Positions 53,201 through 59,853 of a stretch of DNA of 64,000 nt are shown piece by piece. The translations under genes and the position numbers were made by a program. Location of the stretch: positions 1-64,000 of the forward strand of contig JAEZFW010000047.1 of the NCBI GenBank assembly GCA_023417315.1, written 5' to 3'. Source of the DNA: Pseudomonadota bacterium (GTDB lineage Bacteria; Pseudomonadota; Gammaproteobacteria; Steroidobacterales; Steroidobacteraceae). Positions within the stretch are counted from its first letter, which is position 1; every line of letters begins with the position of its first letter. Under the pieces are notes generated by a model that was not told where the DNA came from, made no database searches, and worked only from the letters and a program-made list of their open reading frames with translations.

Positions 53201-53289
53201 GAAGTGACAACGTGACAAAGTGACGGAGTGTCGAAATCAGAATCGTAACCTCCGGGCACCGCCGCTCTGACTTCGTCGCTCCGTCACTC
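53201..53289. repeat. GTGACAACGTGACAAAGTGACG inverted repeat after galK
   Basis: Left arm 53201-53242: GAAGTGACAACGTGACAAAG, TGACGGAGTGTCGAAATCAGAA. Right arm 53265-53289: CTCTGACTTCGTCGCTCCGTCACTC. The centre is about 22 bases. Same word family and same TCAGA / TCTGA boundary as the element at 50.9 kb. Confidence 0.8.
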
Positions 53290-53348
53290 AAGGTTCGGGA
53301 ACCGGCGCCGCTCTTTCCGAATTTCATGGTCATCTTCGCGAGGGGTCA

Positions 53349-53954
53349 ATGACCATGCTGGAAAAGATGCCGTCGAGGTTCGGTGAGGCGATGCGCGAGG
53401 TCCGCGCGGGGGCCGACGAGCTTGCGATCGCGGATACGGAGCTGACGGGCGTCAATGCCTCGATCGAGGTCAGCAGCCCCGTTTTCGAATACAACGGCGC
53501 CATTCCGGCGAGGTACACCGCTGACGGCGAGGGCATTTCGCCGCCGATCGAATGGGCGGGCGTCCCCGAAAATGCGCAAGCCGTCGTGCTGCTGGTCGAG
53601 GATGCTGACAGTCCGACGCCAGAGCCGTTCGTCCATGCAATCGTATGGGACTTGCCGGGGTCGGATGCCGCGATCCCCGAGGGTGCCCTCACCAGCAAGA
53701 ACGACGAGCGCAGCAGCGAGTCGATGGGTGTCAATTCCTACTTCAACGCGACGTACTTGCCGCCCGATCCACCGCCGGGACATGGTCAGCATCGCTATGT
53801 GTTCCAGGTATTCGCGCTCGACACGGTACCGCGCTTCGAATCACCACCCGGTCGTACGGCGTTGCTCGACAGCATGCGGGATCACGTCCTTGCCAAAGGA
53901 CTGTTGATCGGCACGTATGAGCGAGAGGGCGAGGACCAGCTTGAAGGGGAGTAG
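53349..53954 (+). CDS. YbhB/YbcL family Raf-kinase-inhibitor-like protein
   Basis: A 201-residue PEBP-fold protein, with GAGGGG shortly before the ATG. Seen: IEVSSPVFEYNGAIPARYTADGEGISPPIEW, here as a split block, VLLVEDADSPTPEPFVHAIVWDLPG with the ligand-binding DxD..P..H pocket, NSYFNATYLPPDPPPGHGQHRYVFQVFALD (split) and a C-terminal helix LLDSMRDHVLAKGLLIGTYERE, all characteristic of YbhB. No signal peptide; an N-terminal tail of about 40 residues is added relative to E. coli YbhB. Function of bacterial members is unknown. Confidence 0.92.
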   Translation: MTMLEKMPSRFGEAMREVRAGADELAIADTELTGVNASIEVSSPVFEYNGAIPARYTADGEGISPPIEWAGVPENAQAVVLLVEDADSPTPEPFVHAIVWDLPGSDAAIPEGALTSKNDERSSESMGVNSYFNATYLPPDPPPGHGQHRYVFQVFALDTVPRFESPPGRTALLDSMRDHVLAKGLLIGTYEREGEDQLEGE

Positions 53955-53965
53955 TCCGCGGCGAA

Positions 53966-54056
53966 GAGAGTAGCCACAAAGAGCACAAGAAATACAAAAG
54001 GAAGGCCGCAGGTTTGTTTTTCTTTTCTGTGTTCTATGTGATCTTTGTGGCTGTCC
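53966..54056. repeat. Inverted AGCCACAAAGAGCACAAGAA pair
   Basis: GTAGCCACAAAGAGCACAAG...AATACAAAAGG (53966-54000) is mirrored by TTTTTCTTTTCTGTGTTCTA...TGATCTTTGTGGCTG (54017-54053). The arms lie between the convergent ends of the YbhB and NAT genes. The same words occur at 40795-40945. Confidence 0.7.
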
Positions 54057-54067
54057 TCTTCTGAGCC

Positions 54068-54895
54068 TCACGCCTCGATGATAGCCCCGAGCTTCCGTCG
54101 AAGCTCCGGATGCTCCGGCAGCTGAATACCAAATGTCGTCTCGAGCGCTTCGGTCAGTTCATCGACTGAACGCAGCGTTCGCGTGGTGCTTTGCGCGCCT
54201 AGCGTGTGTGTCGTGAGTTCCTTGCCCAAGAGATTGAACCTGCGGCCCTGTACCGCGCGAGCCGCGCGCAAGCCGGTGACGAAATGCGATTGAGGATGAT
54301 TCGACAGATACCAACTCGAGACTTCGTAATCGATGAGATGCTGTCGTTGCAGATCGAATCGATACATCGGCTTCCACTCATCGCGGATCTTCGTCTCTAG
54401 AAGAAAATCGCCGCCCCACTCGACCAATCGACAAGGCTCGTGCGGCGTGGCTTGCTCCGTATCGAGCTCGAGCCGCAAAGGGCCCGTCATCGTCTGGCCT
54501 CCGAAGCCGACGTCCGCAATGTATTGCTCACCTTCCACTTCCACCAGCAAGACCATATGCCCGCGTGAGGTGATCGCATCGGGCGTTCGTCCCCAGAGCA
54601 CGCGTGCAGCAAGCCCAGTGACTGCAAAGCCGAGGGTCTCGAGTGCAGTCTTCAACAGCAGGTTGTGCTCGAAGCAGTAGCCGCCTCGCTTCGCATCAAT
54701 GAGCTTTGCCTGCAGAGACCGGATGTCGAGCACGACGGGAATCCGCAGCAGAGGATTCAGATTCTCGAATGGGATCGAGGCAGGATGGAGCGCGTGGATC
54801 GCGCGCAACGTATCGAGCGTCGGCACACGTCGACCGGCGTAGCCGATGCGCTTCAGGTACGCATCGAGATCGAATGAAGTTGCGGGGTCGCTCAT
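54068..54895 (-). CDS. Arylamine N-acetyltransferase
   Basis: A 275-residue NAT. ATG 54895 overlaps the stop of the upstream GFA gene as ATGA, implying translational coupling; the frame from 55120 would overlap that gene wholly and is rejected. Seen: FDLDAYLKRIGYAG start, SIPFENLNPLL, the catalytic C74 in KRGGYCFEHN, the histidine in SRGHMVLLVEV and the aspartate in YIADVGFGG, completing the Cys-His-Asp triad. It transfers acetyl from acetyl-CoA to arylamines or hydrazines, a xenobiotic detoxification step. A symbol nat would be appropriate if confirmed. Confidence 0.94.
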   Translation of the reverse strand: MSDPATSFDLDAYLKRIGYAGRRVPTLDTLRAIHALHPASIPFENLNPLLRIPVVLDIRSLQAKLIDAKRGGYCFEHNLLLKTALETLGFAVTGLAARVLWGRTPDAITSRGHMVLLVEVEGEQYIADVGFGGQTMTGPLRLELDTEQATPHEPCRLVEWGGDFLLETKIRDEWKPMYRFDLQRQHLIDYEVSSWYLSNHPQSHFVTGLRAARAVQGRRFNLLGKELTTHTLGAQSTTRTLRSVDELTEALETTFGIQLPEHPELRRKLGAIIEA

Positions 54896-55377
54896 TTCAC
54901 CAGTCCCAATCGTTCGTGCCACTCGGCAATGGACTCTTCCGGATATTCGTCGCATTGCTTGTCCTTGGAATCTGCGCGAACCTCCACCCACGAGGCCTTG
55001 GATCCAAGCATGAGGTGCGTTCGCTCCGGCGGTTTGGGAAGCGGTGTGTCGATCGCCGATGCGAACGGATGAATGAGCTCCGGCCAGCGCGGATCCCAAA
55101 GCCACAATGCGCTGCCGCACTCGCCACAGAAGTGACGTTCTGCAGGACTGCGCTCGATGCGCCCATGCTCGCCCGGTATGCGAGCGTGATAGATCCGCTC
55201 GTACTCTCGGCCTTGTACTTGAAGGGACTTTGCATCGCCCCCAAGATTAATCGCAAAGCCACCCCCGCCAGCGGTCTTTCTGCAAATCGAGCAATAGCAA
55301 AGATTAAAGGGATAGGGATGTTTCGATTCCAGGCTGAACCGCACAGCCCTGCAATGACAGGATCCTTCGAGGCGCAT
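54892..55377 (-). CDS. GFA family (glutathione-dependent formaldehyde-activating-like) protein, copy 1
   Basis: A 161-residue zinc-binding protein of the GFA/CENP-V fold. Seen: SCHCRAVRF, the CYCSICRKTAGGG zinc site and the HFCGECGSALWLWD second zinc site with paired cysteines. A C-terminal extension of about 45 residues (KDKQCDEYPEESIAEWHERLGL) is typical of one subgroup. The family name comes from glutathione-hydroxymethyl chemistry in Paracoccus, but most members have no demonstrated activity. It precedes and overlaps NAT by four bases. Confidence 0.92.
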   Translation of the reverse strand: MRLEGSCHCRAVRFSLESKHPYPFNLCYCSICRKTAGGGGFAINLGGDAKSLQVQGREYERIYHARIPGEHGRIERSPAERHFCGECGSALWLWDPRWPELIHPFASAIDTPLPKPPERTHLMLGSKASWVEVRADSKDKQCDEYPEESIAEWHERLGLVK

Positions 55378-55601
55378 GATAGGGTTACCGATTATGGAGC
55401 GGGGTGGTGGGTGAATGATCTCGCATCGATCTGCGTCGACAGGGTGATTAGGAGCATCGAAGCAAAAACCGCTGGCTTTCCTGGTTCACCGTCTTCGCGA
55501 TCTCGAGTGTCGCCCAGCGGGACTACGGTGCGAAGCTCGGGCGCGCGCGCGTCAGATTCACGCAACTGCCGGTGAACAATCAATCAACAAAGGGCTGACT
55601 C

Positions 55602-56096
55602 ATGAGTTCCTTCCAACTTGCACAGATGAACATCGCACGCCTGCTGGCGCCGCTCGACTCGCCGCAGCTCAAAGACTTCGTCGACAATCTCGATCGCATC
55701 AATGCGCTTGCGGAGAGCTCACGCGGATTCGTGTGGCGACTGCAGACACCAGCGGGCGATGCAACAGCACTTCGTCCACTGGGCGATGATGTCATCATCA
55801 ACATGTCGGTGTGGACGGACGTCGAGTCGCTCAACAACTACGTCTATCGCTCCGTACACGTCGAGATCATGCGCCGGCGGCGCGAATGGTTCGAGCGGAT
55901 GGCGGAATCGCACGTCGTGATGTGGTGGGTGCCGCGAGGCCACACGCCGAGCGTAGAGGAAGGGATCGAACGCTTGAATCATCTCAGGCAACACGGCTCG
56001 AGCGCGCATGCATTCAACGTGCGTAAAGCTTTTCCGCCGCCGGATCGATCGGGCGGGTCCGATCTGTCGCCGCGCTGGGCAGATTGCCCAGCGTAA
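55602..56096 (+). CDS. DUF3291 domain-containing protein
   Basis: A 164-residue protein. The start is ATG 55602, eight bases after AAAGGG. Seen: FQLAQMNIARLLAPLDSPQLKDFVDNLDRINALAE, given in part, FVWRLQ, VIINMSVWTDVESLNNYVYRSVHVEIMRRR (in part), and HVVMWWVPRGHTPSVEEGIERL, matching DUF3291, a dimeric alpha/beta-barrel-like (ABM-type) fold. No enzyme activity is known. It is divergent from the GFA gene and convergent with the VOC gene, with a three-base gap to the latter. Confidence 0.9.
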   Translation: MSSFQLAQMNIARLLAPLDSPQLKDFVDNLDRINALAESSRGFVWRLQTPAGDATALRPLGDDVIINMSVWTDVESLNNYVYRSVHVEIMRRRREWFERMAESHVVMWWVPRGHTPSVEEGIERLNHLRQHGSSAHAFNVRKAFPPPDRSGGSDLSPRWADCPA

Positions 56097-56099
56097 GCT

Positions 56100-56522
56100 T
56101 CAGCTGCGCTCAGGGCGAGCCATGAACATCCAGCGGTGACCTTCGAGATCCTCGGCGCGATAACGCCGGCCGGGGAAACCGTCTTCGATCTCGGTGAGAA
56201 TCCGCGCTCCTGCCGTTTTCGCCCGGGCGAAATGTGCATCGACGTCTTCGACGTACACGAGGGCGCCGTCGACAACCCATGGCACCTCTGACCAACGCTT
56301 CGCAGCTGGACAATGCTCGCGATGGTTCCTCGGAGATTGATAATGCGGTGTGCTCGCGAGCATGATGCGCCCGTTTCCAACGAGCATTTCTCCATGAGAG
56401 AGCTTGCCGCTCGCATCGCACATGCGCGCGACCTCCTCGAAGCCGAAGGCGCGTGCGAGCCACTCGAGCGCCGCCACGCCGTCTTCGTAGTTGAGCATGG
56501 GAATCACATCGGGTGAAACCAT
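56100..56522 (-). CDS. VOC family protein (glyoxalase/bleomycin resistance-like), copy 1
   Basis: A 140-residue single-module VOC protein: PMLNYEDGVAALEWLARAFGFEEV, in part, for the first beta-alpha-beta-beta-beta unit, then HGEMLVGNGRIMLAS, VYVEDVDAHFARAKTAGARIL and the glutamate in EDLEGHRWMF that is commonly a metal ligand. Such proteins isomerise, cleave or sequester small molecules; fosfomycin or bleomycin binding cannot be claimed. It is convergent with DUF3291 and in tandem with the second GFA gene. Confidence 0.92.
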   Translation of the reverse strand: MVSPDVIPMLNYEDGVAALEWLARAFGFEEVARMCDASGKLSHGEMLVGNGRIMLASTPHYQSPRNHREHCPAAKRWSEVPWVVDGALVYVEDVDAHFARAKTAGARILTEIEDGFPGRRYRAEDLEGHRWMFMARPERS

Positions 56523-56547
56523 CGCGAGTCCTCCGTGAGACTGATAC

Positions 56548-56952
56548 TCAAGACCATTGAGCCAGTACTTCTGCTTCGGTCATCTTGCCGTGCTCGCCGG
56601 CGAGCTCGTAGTTCGCCGGTTTATGATCGATGAAGATCTCCGAGCCGAGCGTGAGGGCAGATGAATCATCGAGCGCCCCCACGCTCAGGAAGCTTTGATT
56701 CGCGGGCACGAGGAAATAGAACAAGCTCGAGCCGCACTTCTTGCAGAAGCCGCGCTCCGCCCATTCGGAAGAACGATACCGTGCGAGATCCTCGACACCC
56801 GAGAACTCGATTCCTTCCGCTCGGACGACCATCAACGGCCCAGTCGCCCAACGACGGCACATCCCGCAGTGGCACACGTGGAAATGTTCGTCCGCATCGC
56901 TCGCCTTGAACTTCACTGCACTGCACAGGCACTGCCCTGAGACCGCCGGCAT
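56548..56952 (-). CDS. GFA family protein, copy 2
   Basis: A 134-residue GFA/CENP-V-fold protein. Seen: GQCLCSAVKFKA, the CHCGMCRRWATGP zinc site, AERGFCKKCGSSLFYF as second zinc site, and a C-terminal DHKPANYELAGEHGKMTE. It is shorter than copy 1 and belongs to a different subgroup (copy 1 has SICRKTAGG, this one GMCRRWATG), so the two did not arise by recent duplication. Function unknown. It lies behind a second VOC gene on the same strand. Confidence 0.92.
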   Translation of the reverse strand: MPAVSGQCLCSAVKFKASDADEHFHVCHCGMCRRWATGPLMVVRAEGIEFSGVEDLARYRSSEWAERGFCKKCGSSLFYFLVPANQSFLSVGALDDSSALTLGSEIFIDHKPANYELAGEHGKMTEAEVLAQWS

Positions 56953-57070
56953 CGTTGACTCCTGCTAAGAAGAACCCCGTTCGCCCCATTCGATCACATG
57001 GACGATGCGAACGCACGCGAGGTTACTCAGCATCGATGACACAGGCTGGCAGCATTCATGTGGAATGTTT

Positions 57071-57568
57071 TCAAGCGAGCTTCTTCTGCAGCGTTCGTTC
57101 GAGACCGCGCAGCTTGTTGTCGAGCGTTGCGAGTCCGAATGCGCCGAAGTGCGCCTGGTATTCCTCAGCTTGCTCGAGCGTCATGAGCTCCAGCAGAAAC
57201 GTATTCTCGATCCAGATTTTCGTGAACTCGAACAAGCCGGTGCTAGCCGGGTACGCCTGCCATCCCAGCTCGGTGGCGCACTCCGCGATCTGCGTCGCAG
57301 AAAGAGGTGTTTGCATGAGCAAGTGCGTGCTCGTCCCCGCGCCCATGAGCTCGTCGGAAATCCTGCGCAGCCCGGCTTGCTTATCTTGCACATAACTCCA
57401 CGGCAGGATCTCGAGCATCGTTCCGTGCACATCACCCAAACACACGAACCAAGCGCCGGCGGGAAACGGCGGTGAAGGCGCGCGTACCGCACTGCACTCG
57501 AGAAGCTTGGCAAGGCCCTTCGCAACGACTTCGGGGTGGCGGGCGCTGAACGAAACGTGATGAAGCAT
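57071..57568 (-). CDS. VOC-like family protein, copy 2
   Basis: A 165-residue protein; start ATG 57568 has CAGGAGAG upstream with six-base spacing, in preference to 57682. MLHHVSFSARHPEVVAKGLAKLL opens with the first strand and the metal-type histidine of vicinal-oxygen-chelate folds; GAWFVCLGDVHGTMLEILPW continues it. The second half (STHLLMQTPLSATQIAECATELGWQAYPAS) looks like a second module. A C-terminal helix ends LRGLERTLQKKLA. Similarity to copy 1 is limited to the fold. Function unknown. Confidence 0.8.
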   Translation of the reverse strand: MLHHVSFSARHPEVVAKGLAKLLECSAVRAPSPPFPAGAWFVCLGDVHGTMLEILPWSYVQDKQAGLRRISDELMGAGTSTHLLMQTPLSATQIAECATELGWQAYPASTGLFEFTKIWIENTFLLELMTLEQAEEYQAHFGAFGLATLDNKLRGLERTLQKKLA

Positions 57569-57918
57569 CGATTGCTCTCCTGCTTTAGTTGAGGTCTGCG
57601 CCGGGCGGCGCGCGTAGCCATGGGTTGCAAGAGAGCCGGGAATGGTTCCCGGCTGAGGTGGCTTTTCAGCCGAGAATGGCAAGGTTGGAGTGACTCAGAC
57701 CTGCGGCAATGGCGTGATCCTCGCGCAGGCGAACCCATTGGGAGCAAAGATCCGGAGGGATCTTTGCCCTTCCCACAATGCTCATCACCCTCGCGGAGGC
57801 GAGGGCCTATCAAAAGCAAGATTCAGATGGATCCTCGCCTTCGCGAGGACGACTACGTTTCTTGAGTCGAATCTCAACCCGCCAACAAGCCTGAGGAAAA
57901 AACGCGGGGCGACAGCTC
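57569..57918. repeat. 350-base gap with three perfect short hairpins
   Basis: No gene is seen. Hairpins: GCCGGGAA-TGG-TTCCCGGC (57635-57653), GCAAAGATCC-GGAG-GGATCTTTGC (57744-57767) and TCCTCGC-CTTC-GCGAGGA (57832-57849), plus an ACCCTCGCGGAGGCGAGGGC block (57786-57805). The CTCGCG...GGCGAGG words repeat those at 19.42 and 21.77 kb. Ribosome-binding CAGGAGAG for the upstream-coded VOC gene lies at the left end. Confidence 0.7.
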
Positions 57919-58758
57919 TCATCTGACCGAGCGGTCTTCTGGCAAGCCGAGCTGCTTGTAGAGCCCGCGACGCGCGTTCTTGTCGCCTTCGATCACCTTG
58001 TGTGCATAGCGTGCGACTTCGAGCGCGTGTGCGCGCGGAACGACGATGACGCCGTCTCCATCCGCGACGATCACATCGCCCGGCATCACGAGCACACCGC
58101 CCACGACGACGGGACGATTGACGGATTCGATTTCGTTGCGGCCCGGTCGAATGCCACGGCCGGGTTGTTTGAAATAAAGCGGCACCTTCTGCGTGATGAT
58201 TTCATCCGTGTCGCGAGCAGTGTTGCTCGTAACGACGCCGACTGCACCCTTTGCGATCCACGCCATGATGTTGTTCGAGCCGATGGATCCTACATCGGTC
58301 TGCGGCGCTTCTTCGATCACGACCACGCTGCCTTCTCGCAGGTGCTGCACGAACGGCTCGCCCGAGCGCTCGTTATAGAAATTGCCGACCCAGGCATCGA
58401 AATCCGCTTCGCTGCGCTGACCTGCGGGCGGCTGCTGCGTGGGTACGTAACGTGCGGTGACCGCGATGCCGATGATGCGATGCTTGTACTCCGTGGGATC
58501 CTTCCAGAGCGGATGAATGTCGGGATTCATGAGCCCCACGTCGTGCAAGCCGACGAAGTCCATGCCATCGGACACATCCGCGACCCGCAATCCTTCGAAT
58601 GCTTTCAAGATCGTTCGATCTTCCTCGAGCGTGTGTGTCTTGGTCGGCATGAACGTCGAGCCGCCGCTCGGATTCTTTGTTTCAGCGGCGATGGCGCAAG
58701 AGATGGCCGAAAGCGACAGCGCAGACGCAACGATGCACGAGCAGAAACGTGAACGCAT
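57919..58758 (-). CDS. Exported RraA-like family protein
   Basis: About 279 residues. ATG 58758 follows GGGGGA; MRSRFCSCIVASALSLSAISCAIAAE reads as a signal peptide. The body is the RraA/HMG aldolase fold: LRVADVSDGMDFVG, GVVTSNTARDTDEI, the loop RPVVVGGVLVMPGDVIVADGDGVIVVP (in part), where PGDxxxxDxDGVxxxP is the family signature, and a C-terminal helical tail. RraA proteins either inhibit RNase E or act as 4-hydroxy-4-methyl-2-oxoglutarate aldolases in the cytoplasm; an exported member is unusual. The insert TARYVPTQQPPAGQRSEADFDAW occurs in the dimethylmenaquinone methyltransferase-like subgroup. Substrate unknown. Confidence 0.82.
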   Translation of the reverse strand: MRSRFCSCIVASALSLSAISCAIAAETKNPSGGSTFMPTKTHTLEEDRTILKAFEGLRVADVSDGMDFVGLHDVGLMNPDIHPLWKDPTEYKHRIIGIAVTARYVPTQQPPAGQRSEADFDAWVGNFYNERSGEPFVQHLREGSVVVIEEAPQTDVGSIGSNNIMAWIAKGAVGVVTSNTARDTDEIITQKVPLYFKQPGRGIRPGRNEIESVNRPVVVGGVLVMPGDVIVADGDGVIVVPRAHALEVARYAHKVIEGDKNARRGLYKQLGLPEDRSVR

Positions 58759-58837
58759 GAAAGTCCCCCGGAGTCGATGGCGTGTTCTTGTCTGCGCGGA
58801 TAGTGCGCCACCGCACGCCGAAGATGTCAACACAATG

Positions 58838-59000
58838 GATGAGGGTGTCGAGGGGCGGCAGCGCAGGCTGCCGCGGTGCGCCTTTCGATCGTTTCTGCGA
58901 TCGAAAGAGCCTTCCCTCTCCCGATCTGGGAGAGGGTTAGGGTGAGGGCCACACCAAAAAAGAACCGGCAGCCTGCGCTGCCGCGCTCGACGCCCTCATC
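58838..59000. repeat. Composite palindromic element with 35-bp arms
   Basis: Outer arms GATGAGGGTGTCGAG...CGGCAGCGCAGGCTGCCG (58838-58873) and CGGCAGCCTGCGCTGCCG...CTCGACGCCCTCATC (58966-59000) are inverted with an 18-bp perfect core. Inside are a perfect 10-bp stem CTTTCGATCG-TTTCTG-CGATCGAAAG (58881-58906) and CCTCTCCC-GATCT-GGGAGAGG (58917-58937), followed by GTTAGGGTGAGGG. The element separates the immunity gene from rraA. Confidence 0.8.
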
Positions 59001-59022
59001 CTAACCTTCTCCCTGGGCAGAC

Positions 59023-59841
59023 TCAGTAGCCGATCTGCCCGATGATGTGCCGCCAATTTCCCGCGATGGGCTTGCGTTCGATGTAGATCCAGCGAATGAG
59101 GGCGAGTCGGAGGCGGAGAAGGGGGATTCCGAACAAGATGTTGCCGTCTACTTCTGTGGATTGAACATGAAAACGCGGGTCACGGATCTTATCGAAATAG
59201 GGGTCGAAGTGGTCTTTAAGAGCGTTCTCGTTATTGGCTGATCTCTCCAGAAGCTCGAGTAGGCGTACGTTCCAGGTGTGGTAGTGCTCCACTCGATTGA
59301 ACTTCTTACGAATCTGCAGTTTCTCTGCAGCGCGCTTGAGTTCGCCTGCGAGTATGAGCAGCTGAACGCCATCGACGTATTCGCATTGTGCTAACTCTGT
59401 CCAGACAGGCCGATCCGTAAGGACGCCATGCAGAACTTCAGCGGCTGCGGACGCCAGCAAACTCGCATCCAGGTCTGAATCATCTGTCCAGGCGCGGGCA
59501 AACTGTCCTGTGCTCGTGAACCTACCATGTTCTACAGCACGTACTAGCGACCACCAAGTGCTCCACCGTTCATCACCCGCACCAGCGTCGATCACCTGCA
59601 AGCACCGTTTGAGGCAAGTATCGACGAGTGGGTGGTCGTACTTCCCTGGTGCGATATCTAGCGCGAATGAGAGTTCATCTTCCGCGCGACCGGAGGGCGG
59701 AGATCTTAGTTTCTCCCAATCACTTAGAGCCAGCCGACGTTTGATGACCGCAGGGATCCCTTGGTTCTGATCGAGCTGCTTCTGCAAGCTTTCGATCCAT
59801 CTGCTGGCTAGCCGGCTGCGCAAATACATTCCGTTGGTCAC
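59023..59841 (-). CDS. Candidate immunity protein for the RHS toxin
   Basis: A 272-residue cytoplasmic-looking protein without recognised family. It begins with GTG 59841, 12 bases after the RHS stop, with ATG 59829 as an alternative. No signal peptide or membrane segment. Mostly helical, with LASRWIESLQKQLDQNQGIP, WSTWWSLVRAVEHGRF, LLILAGELKRAAEKLQIRKKF and LLRLRLALIRWIYIE. Its position directly downstream of a polymorphic toxin tip is the classical place for the cognate immunity gene, which is the only basis for this name. Base composition is visibly lower in GC than in the RHS core, as usual for such cassettes. Confidence 0.65.
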   Translation of the reverse strand: MTNGMYLRSRLASRWIESLQKQLDQNQGIPAVIKRRLALSDWEKLRSPPSGRAEDELSFALDIAPGKYDHPLVDTCLKRCLQVIDAGAGDERWSTWWSLVRAVEHGRFTSTGQFARAWTDDSDLDASLLASAAAEVLHGVLTDRPVWTELAQCEYVDGVQLLILAGELKRAAEKLQIRKKFNRVEHYHTWNVRLLELLERSANNENALKDHFDPYFDKIRDPRFHVQSTEVDGNILFGIPLLRLRLALIRWIYIERKPIAGNWRHIIGQIGY

Positions 59842-59853
59842 GTTTGCTCGCCC

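Noticed and set aside
54706..55575. A 289-codon plus-strand frame across NAT and GFA
   Set aside because: It crosses two minus-strand genes with intact catalytic motifs; the product is Arg/Ser-rich without domain.
55430..55595. A short plus-strand frame reading WLSWFTVFAISSVAQRDYG before DUF3291
   Set aside because: It looks protein-like and could be the relic of a gene end, but it has no start codon and follows an in-frame stop; evidence is too thin.
58838..59000. Insertion sequence remnant
   Set aside because: No transposase fragment and no obvious target-site duplication were found; only the palindromic structure is supported.
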